Shown here one piece after another: positions 1 to 5,898 of a DNA stretch of 12,084 bases. The notes under the pieces were generated by a model. That model was not told the origin of the DNA. It was given only the letters and a program-made list of their open reading frames with translations, and made no database searches. Position 1 is the first letter of the stretch; each line of letters opens with the position of its first letter. Made by a program: the position numbers and the translations under genes. Origin of the DNA: an uncultured Lachnospiraceae bacterium. Its GTDB lineage: Bacteria > Bacillota > Clostridia > Lachnospirales > Lachnospiraceae. The DNA lies in the NCBI GenBank assembly GCA_958405355.1, contig CATYEA010000036.1, forward strand, positions 1-12,084. The letters run 5' to 3'.

Positions 1-1
1 G

Positions 2-979
2 AAGCTGGCCCGGCTTTTTGTGGTATCAAATCCGTCACGGATCGCTTTTACCAGTAATGCCACGGAGGCGTTAAATATTGCCATTCAGGGAATTTTTAAA
101 CCGGGCGATCATGTCATTACATCGGTATGTGAGCATAATTCGGTTCTAAGGCCCCTTTATCGGATGGAGGAGCAGGGCATAGAGCTTTCTTTGATCGATG
201 TGGATACAAAGGGACGGCTGCGGTATGATTCCCTGGAAGAATTGGTCCGGGCAAATACAAAAGCCGTTGTAATTACCCATGCTTCGAACCTGACCGGAAA
301 TGTGACGGATATGGAGCGAATCGCCTCCTTTACAAAAGAGCATGGACTTTTATTGATTGTAGATGCGTCTCAAAGTGCCGGAATCCTGCCGATTTCGGTG
401 GAAGAGACGGGTATTGATGTCCTCTGCTTTACCGGGCACAAAGGACTTTTGGGTCCCCAGGGAACCGGCGGCATTTATGTGCGTGAGGGAATTGAAATAG
501 CTCCGCTGAAAGTCGGCGGAAGCGGCATTCACAGCTTTGATAAAAAGCATCCGGCCATGATGCCGACGGCATTGGAGGCGGGAACACTGAATGTTCACGG
601 CATTGCCGGACTGGGCGCTTCGATGGATTATATTCTGCAGACAGGGACAGATAAGATTTTTGAGAAAGAAATGGCGCTGTCCCGGCGTTTTGTCCGCGGC
701 ATACAGGATTTGCCGGATATTCATATTTATGGAGATCTGGAATCCGGGCTTCGAACGGGTATTGTTTCCTTAAATATCGGTGAGGAAGATTCGGCAAAAA
801 TCAGTGATATTTTGTGGGAGGATTACGAAATCTGCGTCCGGGCGGGAGCCCATTGCGCTCCTCTGATGCATAAAGCCCTTGGGACCGTTGAACAGGGAGC
901 GGTACGTTTCAGCTTTTCACATTATAATACTGCCGAAGAAATTGATATTGCCATAGAGGCTATCAGGGAGTTGATATAG
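2..979 (+). CDS. Cysteine desulfurase-like PLP aminotransferase class V (SDMH-associated, EF2568-like), 5' partial
   Basis: This is a fold-type I PLP enzyme of the NifS/SufS superfamily. It probably releases sulfur or selenium from (seleno)cysteine for cofactor maturation. The reading frame is open from the left edge, so the start lies outside. 325 codons are visible; relatives run to roughly 380 residues, so about 55 are missing. Visible hallmarks are the substrate/PLP region TSNATEALN near the left edge, the DASQSAG motif (Asp codon at 362), the PLP-lysine motif TGHKG (Lys codon 440-442), and the catalytic cysteine loop RAGAHCAP (Cys codon 854-856). The GTG at 20 lies inside the conserved domain and is not a real start. 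The gene ends 2 bases before the DUF3343 gene, implying co-transcription. In Rhodobacter capsulatus, NifS4 works with XdhC to sulfurate the molybdenum cofactor; a similar role here is inference. Whether the element is S or Se cannot be decided from sequence. Confidence 0.9.
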   Translation, partial: KLARLFVVSNPSRIAFTSNATEALNIAIQGIFKPGDHVITSVCEHNSVLRPLYRMEEQGIELSLIDVDTKGRLRYDSLEELVRANTKAVVITHASNLTGNVTDMERIASFTKEHGLLLIVDASQSAGILPISVEETGIDVLCFTGHKGLLGPQGTGGIYVREGIEIAPLKVGGSGIHSFDKKHPAMMPTALEAGTLNVHGIAGLGASMDYILQTGTDKIFEKEMALSRRFVRGIQDLPDIHIYGDLESGLRTGIVSLNIGEEDSAKISDILWEDYEICVRAGAHCAPLMHKALGTVEQGAVRFSFSHYNTAEEIDIAIEAIRELI

Positions 980-981
980 GC

Positions 982-1245
982 ATGAGACGTGAAAAAAAGG
1001 ATTACGTGGTGATTACATTTCATACGACGGCTGAAGCGATGGCCATGGAACAGTATTGTATGGAGTATGGCATCAAAGGCCGGCTGATTCCGGTGCCAAG
1101 GGAAATTTCGGCCGGATGCGGAATCTCCTGGCGGATGACGGCGGAGGATTATGCAGCCGTGGGACGGTCCTCAGACAGCAGTACCGGAGCGGCGGAATGG
1201 GAGCCGGACATTGAATATGAACGGATTGTAAAAATCCGGATGTAA
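982..1245 (+). CDS. DUF3343 protein, putative Se/S carrier-like
   Basis: This is a small 87-residue soluble protein of the DUF3343 family (PF11823), which is frequent beside SDMH genes and often labelled a putative sulfur/selenium carrier. The family core is clear: a beta-alpha start (YVVITFHTTAEAMAME, residues 8-23) followed by GRLIPVPREISAGCGISWR (33-51), with the invariant-looking cysteine at residue 46 in a Gly-Cys-Gly turn. Cys26 is the only other cysteine. The C-terminal part (about 56-77) is longer and more Ser/Glu-rich than I expect for the family. The ATG sits 2 bases after the stop of the desulfurase, and XdhC begins 13 bases downstream. Acceptance of persulfide or perselenide on Cys46 from the upstream enzyme is an inference from gene order and the single conserved cysteine. 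I know of no settled function. Confidence 0.85.
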   Translation: MRREKKDYVVITFHTTAEAMAMEQYCMEYGIKGRLIPVPREISAGCGISWRMTAEDYAAVGRSSDSSTGAAEWEPDIEYERIVKIRM

Positions 1246-1248
1246 ATT

Positions 1249-1255
1249 GGAGGAG
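1249..1255 (+). promoter_or_regulatory. Ribosome binding site GGAGGAG deciding the xdhC start
   Basis: GGAGGAG lies 3 bases before the ATG at 1259 (5 bases counted from the GGAGG core). An in-frame TTG at 1247 overlaps this site, so it would have no ribosome site of its own; ATG 1259 is preferred. Confidence 0.75.
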
Positions 1256-1258
1256 CAT

Positions 1259-2299
1259 ATGACAGAGGAAAAGAAAACAGGACTTTATCAGATGATCAAC
1301 AAAGCGATACAAGATCAGGAATGTATGTTATGTACGGTACTGGAAGGCGTTTCACAGGGAGAGAAGGCGCTGTTTTGCGGCGGTGAGAAAGTCTGGATTT
1401 CCGGTCCGGATGGCCTGCTTTCTTCTATGGAAGAAAAACTTTCGGAAAGGCCCGGTAGCGGAATTTTGGAGACCGGAGATGCACGGATTTTCTGTGAACG
1501 GTTTGGCGGAAAAAATAAGCTGGTCATCTGCGGCGCCGGTCATGTGTCAATTCCGGTCATTGAAATCAGCAAAAAAATTGGTTTTTATGTCACTGTTGTG
1601 GAAGACCGTCCAATGTTTGCTGACCATGCAAGGATGGCGGGAGCCGATGAAGTCATCTGTGACAGCTTTGAACATGGAATGGACAGAATTGAGGGAAGCA
1701 ATGAAACCTATTTTGTCATTGTCACCAGGGGACATCGCTATGACACGCTCTGTCTGGAAAAAGCCGTGAATAAAAATAACGCTTATATAGGAATGATGGG
1801 GAGTCACCGGCGGGTGGCTCTTGTAAAGGAGCAATTGGAAGCAAAGGGCATCCGCCGTCAGCTTTTGGAGCAGGTACATACGCCGATTGGATTGTCTATC
1901 GGCGCAGAGACTCCGGAGGAAATTGCCGTTTCTATTATGGCTGAGATCATTCAGGAAAAAAACAGTAAAAAGCGAACGGCCGGATATGCCGGAGAAATTC
2001 TGGATGCACTGCTGGAAGAGCAGGCATCTTCGGTAATGGCCGTTATCGTATCAAAAAAAGGTTCTGTACCGAGGGAAATCGGGACAAAGATGTTGATTTA
2101 CCAGGATGGACATACGGTGGGAACTATTGGCGGCGGCTGCATGGAAGCCGAAGTTATTCAGAAAGCACGGCAGATGCTGTCCGGGTCATTGCCGGAGCGT
2201 CAGCTTGTTCGGTTGGATATGACGGGGAAAGATGCGGAAGATGAGGGTATGGTCTGCGGTGGTATTGCAGAAGTGTATCTGGAAAGGAGTGTCGGATAG
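1259..2299 (+). CDS. XdhC/CoxI-family molybdenum cofactor insertion protein, rearranged domain order
   Basis: XdhC-family proteins bind the molybdenum cofactor, promote its terminal sulfuration (or, in SDMH systems, presumably selenation) and deliver it to apo-hydroxylase in the cytoplasm. This 346-residue protein has a Rossmann part in the middle: GAGHVS at 92-97, TRGHRYD at 156-162 and YIGMMGSHRR at 176-185. The intact CoxI-type domain is at the C-terminus: GSVPRE at 268-273, GGGCMEAE at 291-298 and MVCGG at 331-335. Classic XdhC has the CoxI domain first. Residues 9-84 look like a worn copy of that CoxI domain: a similar strand pattern and a closing ARIFCERF resembling AEVYLERS at the C-terminus, but without GSxPR, GGGxxE or CGG. 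The gene sits between the DUF3343 gene and yqeB, with one base between its stop and the yqeB ATG. Family assignment is firm. The duplication reading is inference. Confidence 0.9.
   Translation: MTEEKKTGLYQMINKAIQDQECMLCTVLEGVSQGEKALFCGGEKVWISGPDGLLSSMEEKLSERPGSGILETGDARIFCERFGGKNKLVICGAGHVSIPVIEISKKIGFYVTVVEDRPMFADHARMAGADEVICDSFEHGMDRIEGSNETYFVIVTRGHRYDTLCLEKAVNKNNAYIGMMGSHRRVALVKEQLEAKGIRRQLLEQVHTPIGLSIGAETPEEIAVSIMAEIIQEKNSKKRTAGYAGEILDALLEEQASSVMAVIVSKKGSVPREIGTKMLIYQDGHTVGTIGGGCMEAEVIQKARQMLSGSLPERQLVRLDMTGKDAEDEGMVCGGIAEVYLERSVG
2283..2289 (+). promoter_or_regulatory. Ribosome binding site AAAGGAG for yqeB
   Basis: AAAGGAG lies inside the last codons of xdhC, 11 bases before the ATG at 2301. 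It supports that start over any upstream in-frame codon within xdhC, and suggests translational coupling of the two genes. Confidence 0.6.
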
Positions 2300-2300
2300 T

Positions 2301-3113
2301 ATGGAAAAGAAACTCATTATTGTCCGGGGCGGCGGAGATATTGCCACGGGAACGATACATCGTCTCTGGTCGGCCGGATTGCCCGTACTGGTGCTGGAAT
2401 CCGAATATCCGTCAGCCATCCGGCGGCAGGTCGCCGTCAGTGAGGCTGTTTATGACGGGGAAACCGTGGTGGAAGGGATGAAAGGTATACGAATTGGAAA
2501 TTGGGAAGAAGCAGAGGCAGTGATTGCCGAAGGCGATGTTCCGGTTTTGGTAGATCCGCAGGGTGAAGCCATCAGAAAGCTTCATCCGGTCGTGGTCGTC
2601 GATGGAATCCTCGCGAAAAAGAATCTGGGGACTTATAAAGAAATGGCACCGTTGACGGTGGCTCTTGGTCCTGGATTTGAGGCAGGAAAGGATGCGGACG
2701 TTGTGATTGAAACAATGCGGGGACATAATCTGGGACGGCTGATCCGCTCAGGTAGCGCTCTGCCGGATACAGGAATTCCGGGAAATATCGGAGGCTATAC
2801 GGCGGAACGGGTCATTCATGCGGCCGAAGCCGGAATATTTCATAATGTATGTCGAATCGGAGATATGGTCAATGCGGGGGATGAAATCGCCCGGATCGAA
2901 ACGGCTGAAGGAAGAATGCTTGGTGTACCGGCTGCGATATCCGGGATTATCCGAGGTCTTTTAAGAGAAGGATATCCGATTACTAAGGGATTTAAGATCG
3001 CGGACATTGATCCTCGAAGAGAAGAACTGGTCAATTGCTTTACCATTTCCGATAAGGCCCGATGTATTGCCGGAAGCGTGCTTGAAGCAGTGATTCCGTA
3101 TTATTACGGATAG
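2301..3113 (+). CDS. yqeB: YqeB-family selenium-dependent molybdenum hydroxylase accessory protein (EF2563-like)
   Basis: This 270-residue protein belongs to the YqeB/EF2563 family, a marker of SDMH clusters whose biochemical role is unsettled. It begins with a Rossmann-like nucleotide-binding turn, RGGGDIATG (9-17). Mid-protein conserved stretches include VDGILAKKN and ALGPGFEAGKDADVVIETMRG. The C-terminal third (about 185-239) reads like a barrel-sandwich (biotinyl/lipoyl-like) fold: IGDMVNAGDEIARIE, then VPAAISGIIRGLLREG, then DIDPR at 235-239. No lipoyl-type lysine turn (DK motif) is visible, so it would be a non-lipoylated version. The reading frame stays open upstream to 2232 inside xdhC, but ATG 2301 follows an AAAGGAG site and is where family similarity begins. 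This is the last gene of the maturation block; a weak hairpin overlaps its stop. Family membership is firm, function inferred from context only. Confidence 0.92.
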   Translation: MEKKLIIVRGGGDIATGTIHRLWSAGLPVLVLESEYPSAIRRQVAVSEAVYDGETVVEGMKGIRIGNWEEAEAVIAEGDVPVLVDPQGEAIRKLHPVVVVDGILAKKNLGTYKEMAPLTVALGPGFEAGKDADVVIETMRGHNLGRLIRSGSALPDTGIPGNIGGYTAERVIHAAEAGIFHNVCRIGDMVNAGDEIARIETAEGRMLGVPAAISGIIRGLLREGYPITKGFKIADIDPRREELVNCFTISDKARCIAGSVLEAVIPYYYG

Positions 3114-3118
3114 TTTTT
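3095..3118 (+). terminator. Weak possible intrinsic terminator after yqeB
   Basis: TCCGTA (3095-3100) and TACGGA (3105-3110) form a perfect 6-bp stem with a TTAT loop. Three bases later comes TTTTT, with another T-run at 3132-3138. The stem is short, only half GC, and overlaps the end of yqeB, so termination would be partial at best. Confidence 0.3.
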
Positions 3119-3136
3119 ATAAATATTTAGATTTTT

Positions 3137-3166
3137 TTGTACTTCTGTATGATTTTCTGCTATAAT
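3137..3166 (+). promoter_or_regulatory. SigA-type promoter of the permease/hydroxylase operon
   Basis: The -35 TTGTAC (3137-3142) and the consensus -10 TATAAT (3161-3166) are separated by 18 bases in an AT-rich 85-base gap. The start of transcription would fall near 3172-3175, giving a leader of about 25 bases before the ATG at 3199. That is too short for a riboswitch, so control should be by a DNA-binding protein. The -10 box lies between the arms of an inverted repeat. Confidence 0.75.
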
Positions 3167-3189
3167 GTTGTGCAGAAAAATTTTTACAG
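3145..3189. repeat. Inverted repeat (operator-like) centred on the -10 box
   Basis: TTTTCTGC (3153-3160) and GCAGAAAA (3172-3179) are perfect 8-bp inverted arms separated by 11 bases that contain TATAAT. An outer pair, CTGTA (3145-3149) and TACAG (3185-3189), lies almost on the same centre. A further TTCTG at 3143-3147 repeats the left half-site 12 bases upstream. The left arm would not be transcribed from the predicted start, so this is better read as a protein-binding operator than as an RNA hairpin. The regulator is unknown. Confidence 0.6.
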
Positions 3190-3198
3190 GAGGATAAT

Positions 3199-4599
3199 AT
3201 GAGAGAGAATCATTCCAGTGCGGGTGAATCTATGAGCAGCCCGTATCATTTCGAAGGCAGGATTCCGTTGAAACAGGCCATACCGCTGGGTCTCCAGCAT
3301 GTTTTGGCAATGTTTGTCGGAAACCTCACACCAATTCTTATAATTACCGCAGCCTGCGGCGCTGATGATTTTGCTTCCATTCAGGTAGCCCTTCTTCAGA
3401 ACGCCATGCTGGTTGCGGGCATCGTTACCCTGGTCCAGCTCTATGCCATTGGACCTGTCGGAGGCAAAGTACCGATCATCATGGGTACAAGTTCCGGTTT
3501 TATCGGTGTTTTTCAAAGTGTAGTAAATATTATGGGCGGAGGCATTCTGGCTTATGGTGCGATCATGGGTGCCAGTCTTATCGGCGGTATCTTTGAAACG
3601 GTTCTCGGTGCATTTTTAAAGCCGCTTCGCCGTTTCTTTCCGGCGGTAGTTACAGGCACCGTGGTACTGGCGATCGGTTTGTCACTTATCGGTGTCGGCG
3701 TTGGTTCCTTTGGCGGTGGTTCTTCTGCAAAGGACTATGGTTCTGCGGAGAATTTGCTGATCGCTCTTGTTGTTATGATCATCATTCTGGCATTAAAGCA
3801 TGGGGCAAAAGGACTGGCAAGTTCTTCCTGTATTTTAATTGGTATTATTGTTGGGTATATTATTTGTGCCGTGTTGGGAATGATTTTACCGACGACGGCT
3901 GTTACTGCGGATGGTGTGGAATACACAAAGGCCTGGGTATTGAACTGGGATAAGGTCGCCCAGGCGTCATGGGTCGCTATTCCGGAAATCCTGCCGGTAA
4001 AACCGGTATTTGACCTGCGGGCCATTCTTCCGGTAATGATCATGTTCATTGTCACGGCTGTTGAGACGGTAGGGGATATCTCCGGCTGTATCGAAGGCGG
4101 TATGGGCCGTGAAGCGACAGACAGTGAATTGGCCGGTGGTGTTATGTGCGATGGCATTGGCTCTACTTTTGCTGCATTGTTTGGTGTTCTTCCGAATACC
4201 TCTTTCAGTCAGAATGTGGGTCTTGTCACCATGACTAAGATTGTCAATCGTTTTGCATTATCCTGCGGAGCAATCTTTTTGATTCTCTGCGGTCTGCTGC
4301 CGAAGCTGGCGGCCCTCATATCCATCATGCCTCAGTGCGTGCTTGGCGGTGCTGCGGTCATCATGTTTTCATCGATTGTTATGAGTGGTATTCAGCTTGT
4401 TACCAAGGAACCATTGACAGCCCGGAATATGACCATTGTATCGGTAGCTTTGGGACTTGGATATGGTATTGGAGCAAACAGTGCGGTGCTTTCGGGACTT
4501 CCTGATTTCGTCGGCCTTATTTTCGGCGGTTCAGGAATCGTACCGGCGGCTTTTGTAGCGATTATTCTGAATATACTGCTTCCCAAAGAGGGAGCCTAA
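3199..4599 (+). CDS. NCS2-family purine (xanthine/uric acid type) permease
   Basis: This 466-residue, very hydrophobic inner-membrane protein is of the nucleobase-ascorbate transporter (NCS2/NAT) family and should import a purine by proton symport. The first helices follow a short N-terminal tail with the family opening IPLKQAIPLGLQHVLAMFVG. The TM8 motif is AVETVGDISGC with Glu289 and Asp293. The NAT signature is Q338-N-V-G-L-V-T-M-T-K347, fitting [QEP]-N-x-G-x4-T-[RKG]. Gln at the first position is typical of xanthine/urate carriers, whereas uracil carriers usually have Glu, so a purine substrate is likely. ATG 3199 has AGGAGG at 3188-3193, 5 bases upstream; the in-frame ATG at 3232 has no such site. 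It is the first gene after the promoter at 3137-3166 and directly precedes the hydroxylase subunits, so it probably supplies their substrate. The exact purine is not decided by sequence. Confidence 0.92.
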   Translation: MRENHSSAGESMSSPYHFEGRIPLKQAIPLGLQHVLAMFVGNLTPILIITAACGADDFASIQVALLQNAMLVAGIVTLVQLYAIGPVGGKVPIIMGTSSGFIGVFQSVVNIMGGGILAYGAIMGASLIGGIFETVLGAFLKPLRRFFPAVVTGTVVLAIGLSLIGVGVGSFGGGSSAKDYGSAENLLIALVVMIIILALKHGAKGLASSSCILIGIIVGYIICAVLGMILPTTAVTADGVEYTKAWVLNWDKVAQASWVAIPEILPVKPVFDLRAILPVMIMFIVTAVETVGDISGCIEGGMGREATDSELAGGVMCDGIGSTFAALFGVLPNTSFSQNVGLVTMTKIVNRFALSCGAIFLILCGLLPKLAALISIMPQCVLGGAAVIMFSSIVMSGIQLVTKEPLTARNMTIVSVALGLGYGIGANSAVLSGLPDFVGLIFGGSGIVPAAFVAIILNILLPKEGA

Positions 4600-4624
4600 A
4601 ACATAGCCGGAGGGGGAGATAAAA

Positions 4625-5416
4625 ATGCTTTCATTCAACCAATATGTCCGGGCACAGAGCCTGGAAGAAGCCTATGCGCTTTGCCAGAAAAAAAGCAATG
4701 TGGTGCTTGGCGGTATGTTGTGGCTGAAAATGCAGAACGGCAATAAGGGAACGGCCATTGATCTGTGTGATCTTGGACTGGATCAGATTGAAGAGACACC
4801 GGAGGAATATCGGATCGGCGCCATGGTTTCTCTGCGTACATTGGAAACCCATGCCGGGTTAAACGAACTGACCCGGGGAGCTATGGCAGAATCGGTAAAA
4901 CATATTGTCGGTGTACAGTTCCGCAATGTGGCAACCGTCGGGGGAAGTATCTATGGACGCTTTGGATTTTCAGATGTTCTCACATTGTTCATGGCCCTGG
5001 ATGCGAAGGTTGAACTGTATCATGCGGGAGTCATGAGTGTGAAAGAGTTTTCAGATTTCCCGAGAAAGACCAGAGACATTCTTGTTCGGGTGATTGTTCC
5101 GAAAACGGAGAGAAAGACAGTATACCTGTCCATGAGAAACACATCAACAGATTTTCCGGTACTCACCTGTGCCATCTCTGGTCAGAAGGATCATTATAGC
5201 TGTGTCATTGGTGCCCGTCCGATGAAGGCCGCCCTCTATGATGATGAAGAGGGGATTCTGGCCGCGGGGATTACACCGGAATCGGCGGCAGCCTTTGCCG
5301 GGAATGTCGCTTCCAGGGCAAACTTTGGAAGCAATCTGCGGGGCGGAGCCGATTATCGAAAAAAATTATGTGAAGTATTGGTCCGGCGCGGATTGCTGGC
5401 TTTAATGGGGGATTGA
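4625..5416 (+). CDS. Xanthine dehydrogenase-family hydroxylase, FAD-binding subunit
   Basis: This 263-residue protein is the FAD subunit (FAD_binding_5 plus CO_deh_flav_C) of a molybdenum hydroxylase. It takes electrons from the 2Fe-2S clusters and passes them to NAD+ or another acceptor. The second FAD motif is clear: FRNVATVGGSIYG with Arg100 and Gly106-Gly107. The first FAD loop reads VVLGGMLWLK (26-35) instead of the textbook AGGTDL, so it belongs to a divergent branch that I associate with clostridial SDMH enzymes. The following SDVLTLFMALDAKVEL is family-typical, and the C-terminal domain covers roughly 150-258. The start ATG has AGGGGGAG at 4611-4618. It begins 25 bases after the permease stop, and its TGA is nested in the start region of the 2Fe-2S gene. 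E. coli YgfM and XdhB are the likely counterparts. Substrate specificity is not carried by this subunit. Confidence 0.92.
   Translation: MLSFNQYVRAQSLEEAYALCQKKSNVVLGGMLWLKMQNGNKGTAIDLCDLGLDQIEETPEEYRIGAMVSLRTLETHAGLNELTRGAMAESVKHIVGVQFRNVATVGGSIYGRFGFSDVLTLFMALDAKVELYHAGVMSVKEFSDFPRKTRDILVRVIVPKTERKTVYLSMRNTSTDFPVLTCAISGQKDHYSCVIGARPMKAALYDDEEGILAAGITPESAAAFAGNVASRANFGSNLRGGADYRKKLCEVLVRRGLLALMGD
5407..5412 (+). promoter_or_regulatory. Ribosome binding site GGGGGA for the 2Fe-2S subunit
   Basis: GGGGGA sits in the last codons of the FAD gene. It is 6 bases from ATG 5419 and 3 bases from ATG 5416. The spacing favours 5419, although 5416, which overlaps the TGA, remains possible. The in-frame TTG at 5413 is too close to the site. 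Confidence 0.5.
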
Positions 5417-5418
5417 TG

Positions 5419-5898
5419 ATGGATATTAAGATGACGCTCAATGGAAAACAGATTCAAGCACAGATTGAGCCGGATATGCTGTTGATTGATTTTGTAAGGT
5501 CGAAGGGATGCTATTCGGTCAAACGGGGATGTGAAACGGCCAACTGCGGATTATGTACGGTCCTGATGGATGGAACACCGATCTTGTCCTGCAGTGTGCT
5601 TGCGGCCAGAGCTTCCGGACATGTCATTGATACTCTGGAAGGACTTCAGGAAGAGGCAGAGGAATTTGTGGGCTTTATTGCCGACCAGGGTGCGGAGCAA
5701 TGCGGGTTCTGCAATCCCGGGTTTGTCATGAATACGATTGCTTTGCTTCGGGAAAATCCGGAACCTGCAGATGATGAGATTCGGGATTTCCTTGCCGGAA
5801 ATCTGTGCCGCTGTTCAGGTTACGAAGGACAGCTTCGTGGTATTCGGGCATATTTGGATTGGAAAAAGGGGGTGCAGCAGGATGAGCCGGAATTTTAA
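5419..5898 (+). CDS. Xanthine dehydrogenase-family hydroxylase, 2Fe-2S subunit
   Basis: This 159-residue electron-transfer subunit has two 2Fe-2S clusters, the usual size and layout for XdhC-type/CoxS-type small subunits. The N-terminal plant-ferredoxin-like cluster uses Cys38, Cys43, Cys46 (KRGCETANCGLCTV) and Cys58. The C-terminal helical cluster uses Cys95, Cys98 (QCGFCNPGF), Cys130 and Cys132 (NLCRCSGY). All eight ligands are present, so it should be functional. The ETANCGLC spacing, with Asn-Cys in place of the common Glu-Cys/Asp-Cys, matches what I recall from SDMH enzymes of clostridia. It ferries electrons from the molybdenum centre to FAD. The start is set at ATG 5419 by spacing from GGGGGA; ATG 5416 would add one Met. 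Its 3' end overlaps the molybdenum subunit gene by 17 bases, which fits translational coupling and equal stoichiometry. Confidence 0.94.
   Translation: MDIKMTLNGKQIQAQIEPDMLLIDFVRSKGCYSVKRGCETANCGLCTVLMDGTPILSCSVLAARASGHVIDTLEGLQEEAEEFVGFIADQGAEQCGFCNPGFVMNTIALLRENPEPADDEIRDFLAGNLCRCSGYEGQLRGIRAYLDWKKGVQQDEPEF
5866..5874 (+). promoter_or_regulatory. Ribosome binding site AAGGGGGTG for the molybdenum subunit
   Basis: This purine-rich site within the end of the 2Fe-2S gene precedes ATG 5882 by about 8 bases. It selects that start over an in-frame ATG at 5738, which would add 48 unrelated residues read out of frame through the 2Fe-2S gene. Confidence 0.6.

Noticed and set aside
3121..3128. AAATATTT palindrome in the permease upstream gap
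   Set aside because: A short AT-only palindrome is expected by chance in such AT-rich sequence, and it is not aligned with the promoter.
3167..3198. Purine riboswitch in front of the permease
   Set aside because: The promoter leaves a leader of only about 25 bases, far too short for a purine or guanine aptamer, and no aptamer core is visible.
5738..5881. Upstream in-frame extension of the molybdenum subunit
   Set aside because: It reads through the 2Fe-2S gene in another frame, shows no family similarity, and ATG 5882 has a good ribosome site.
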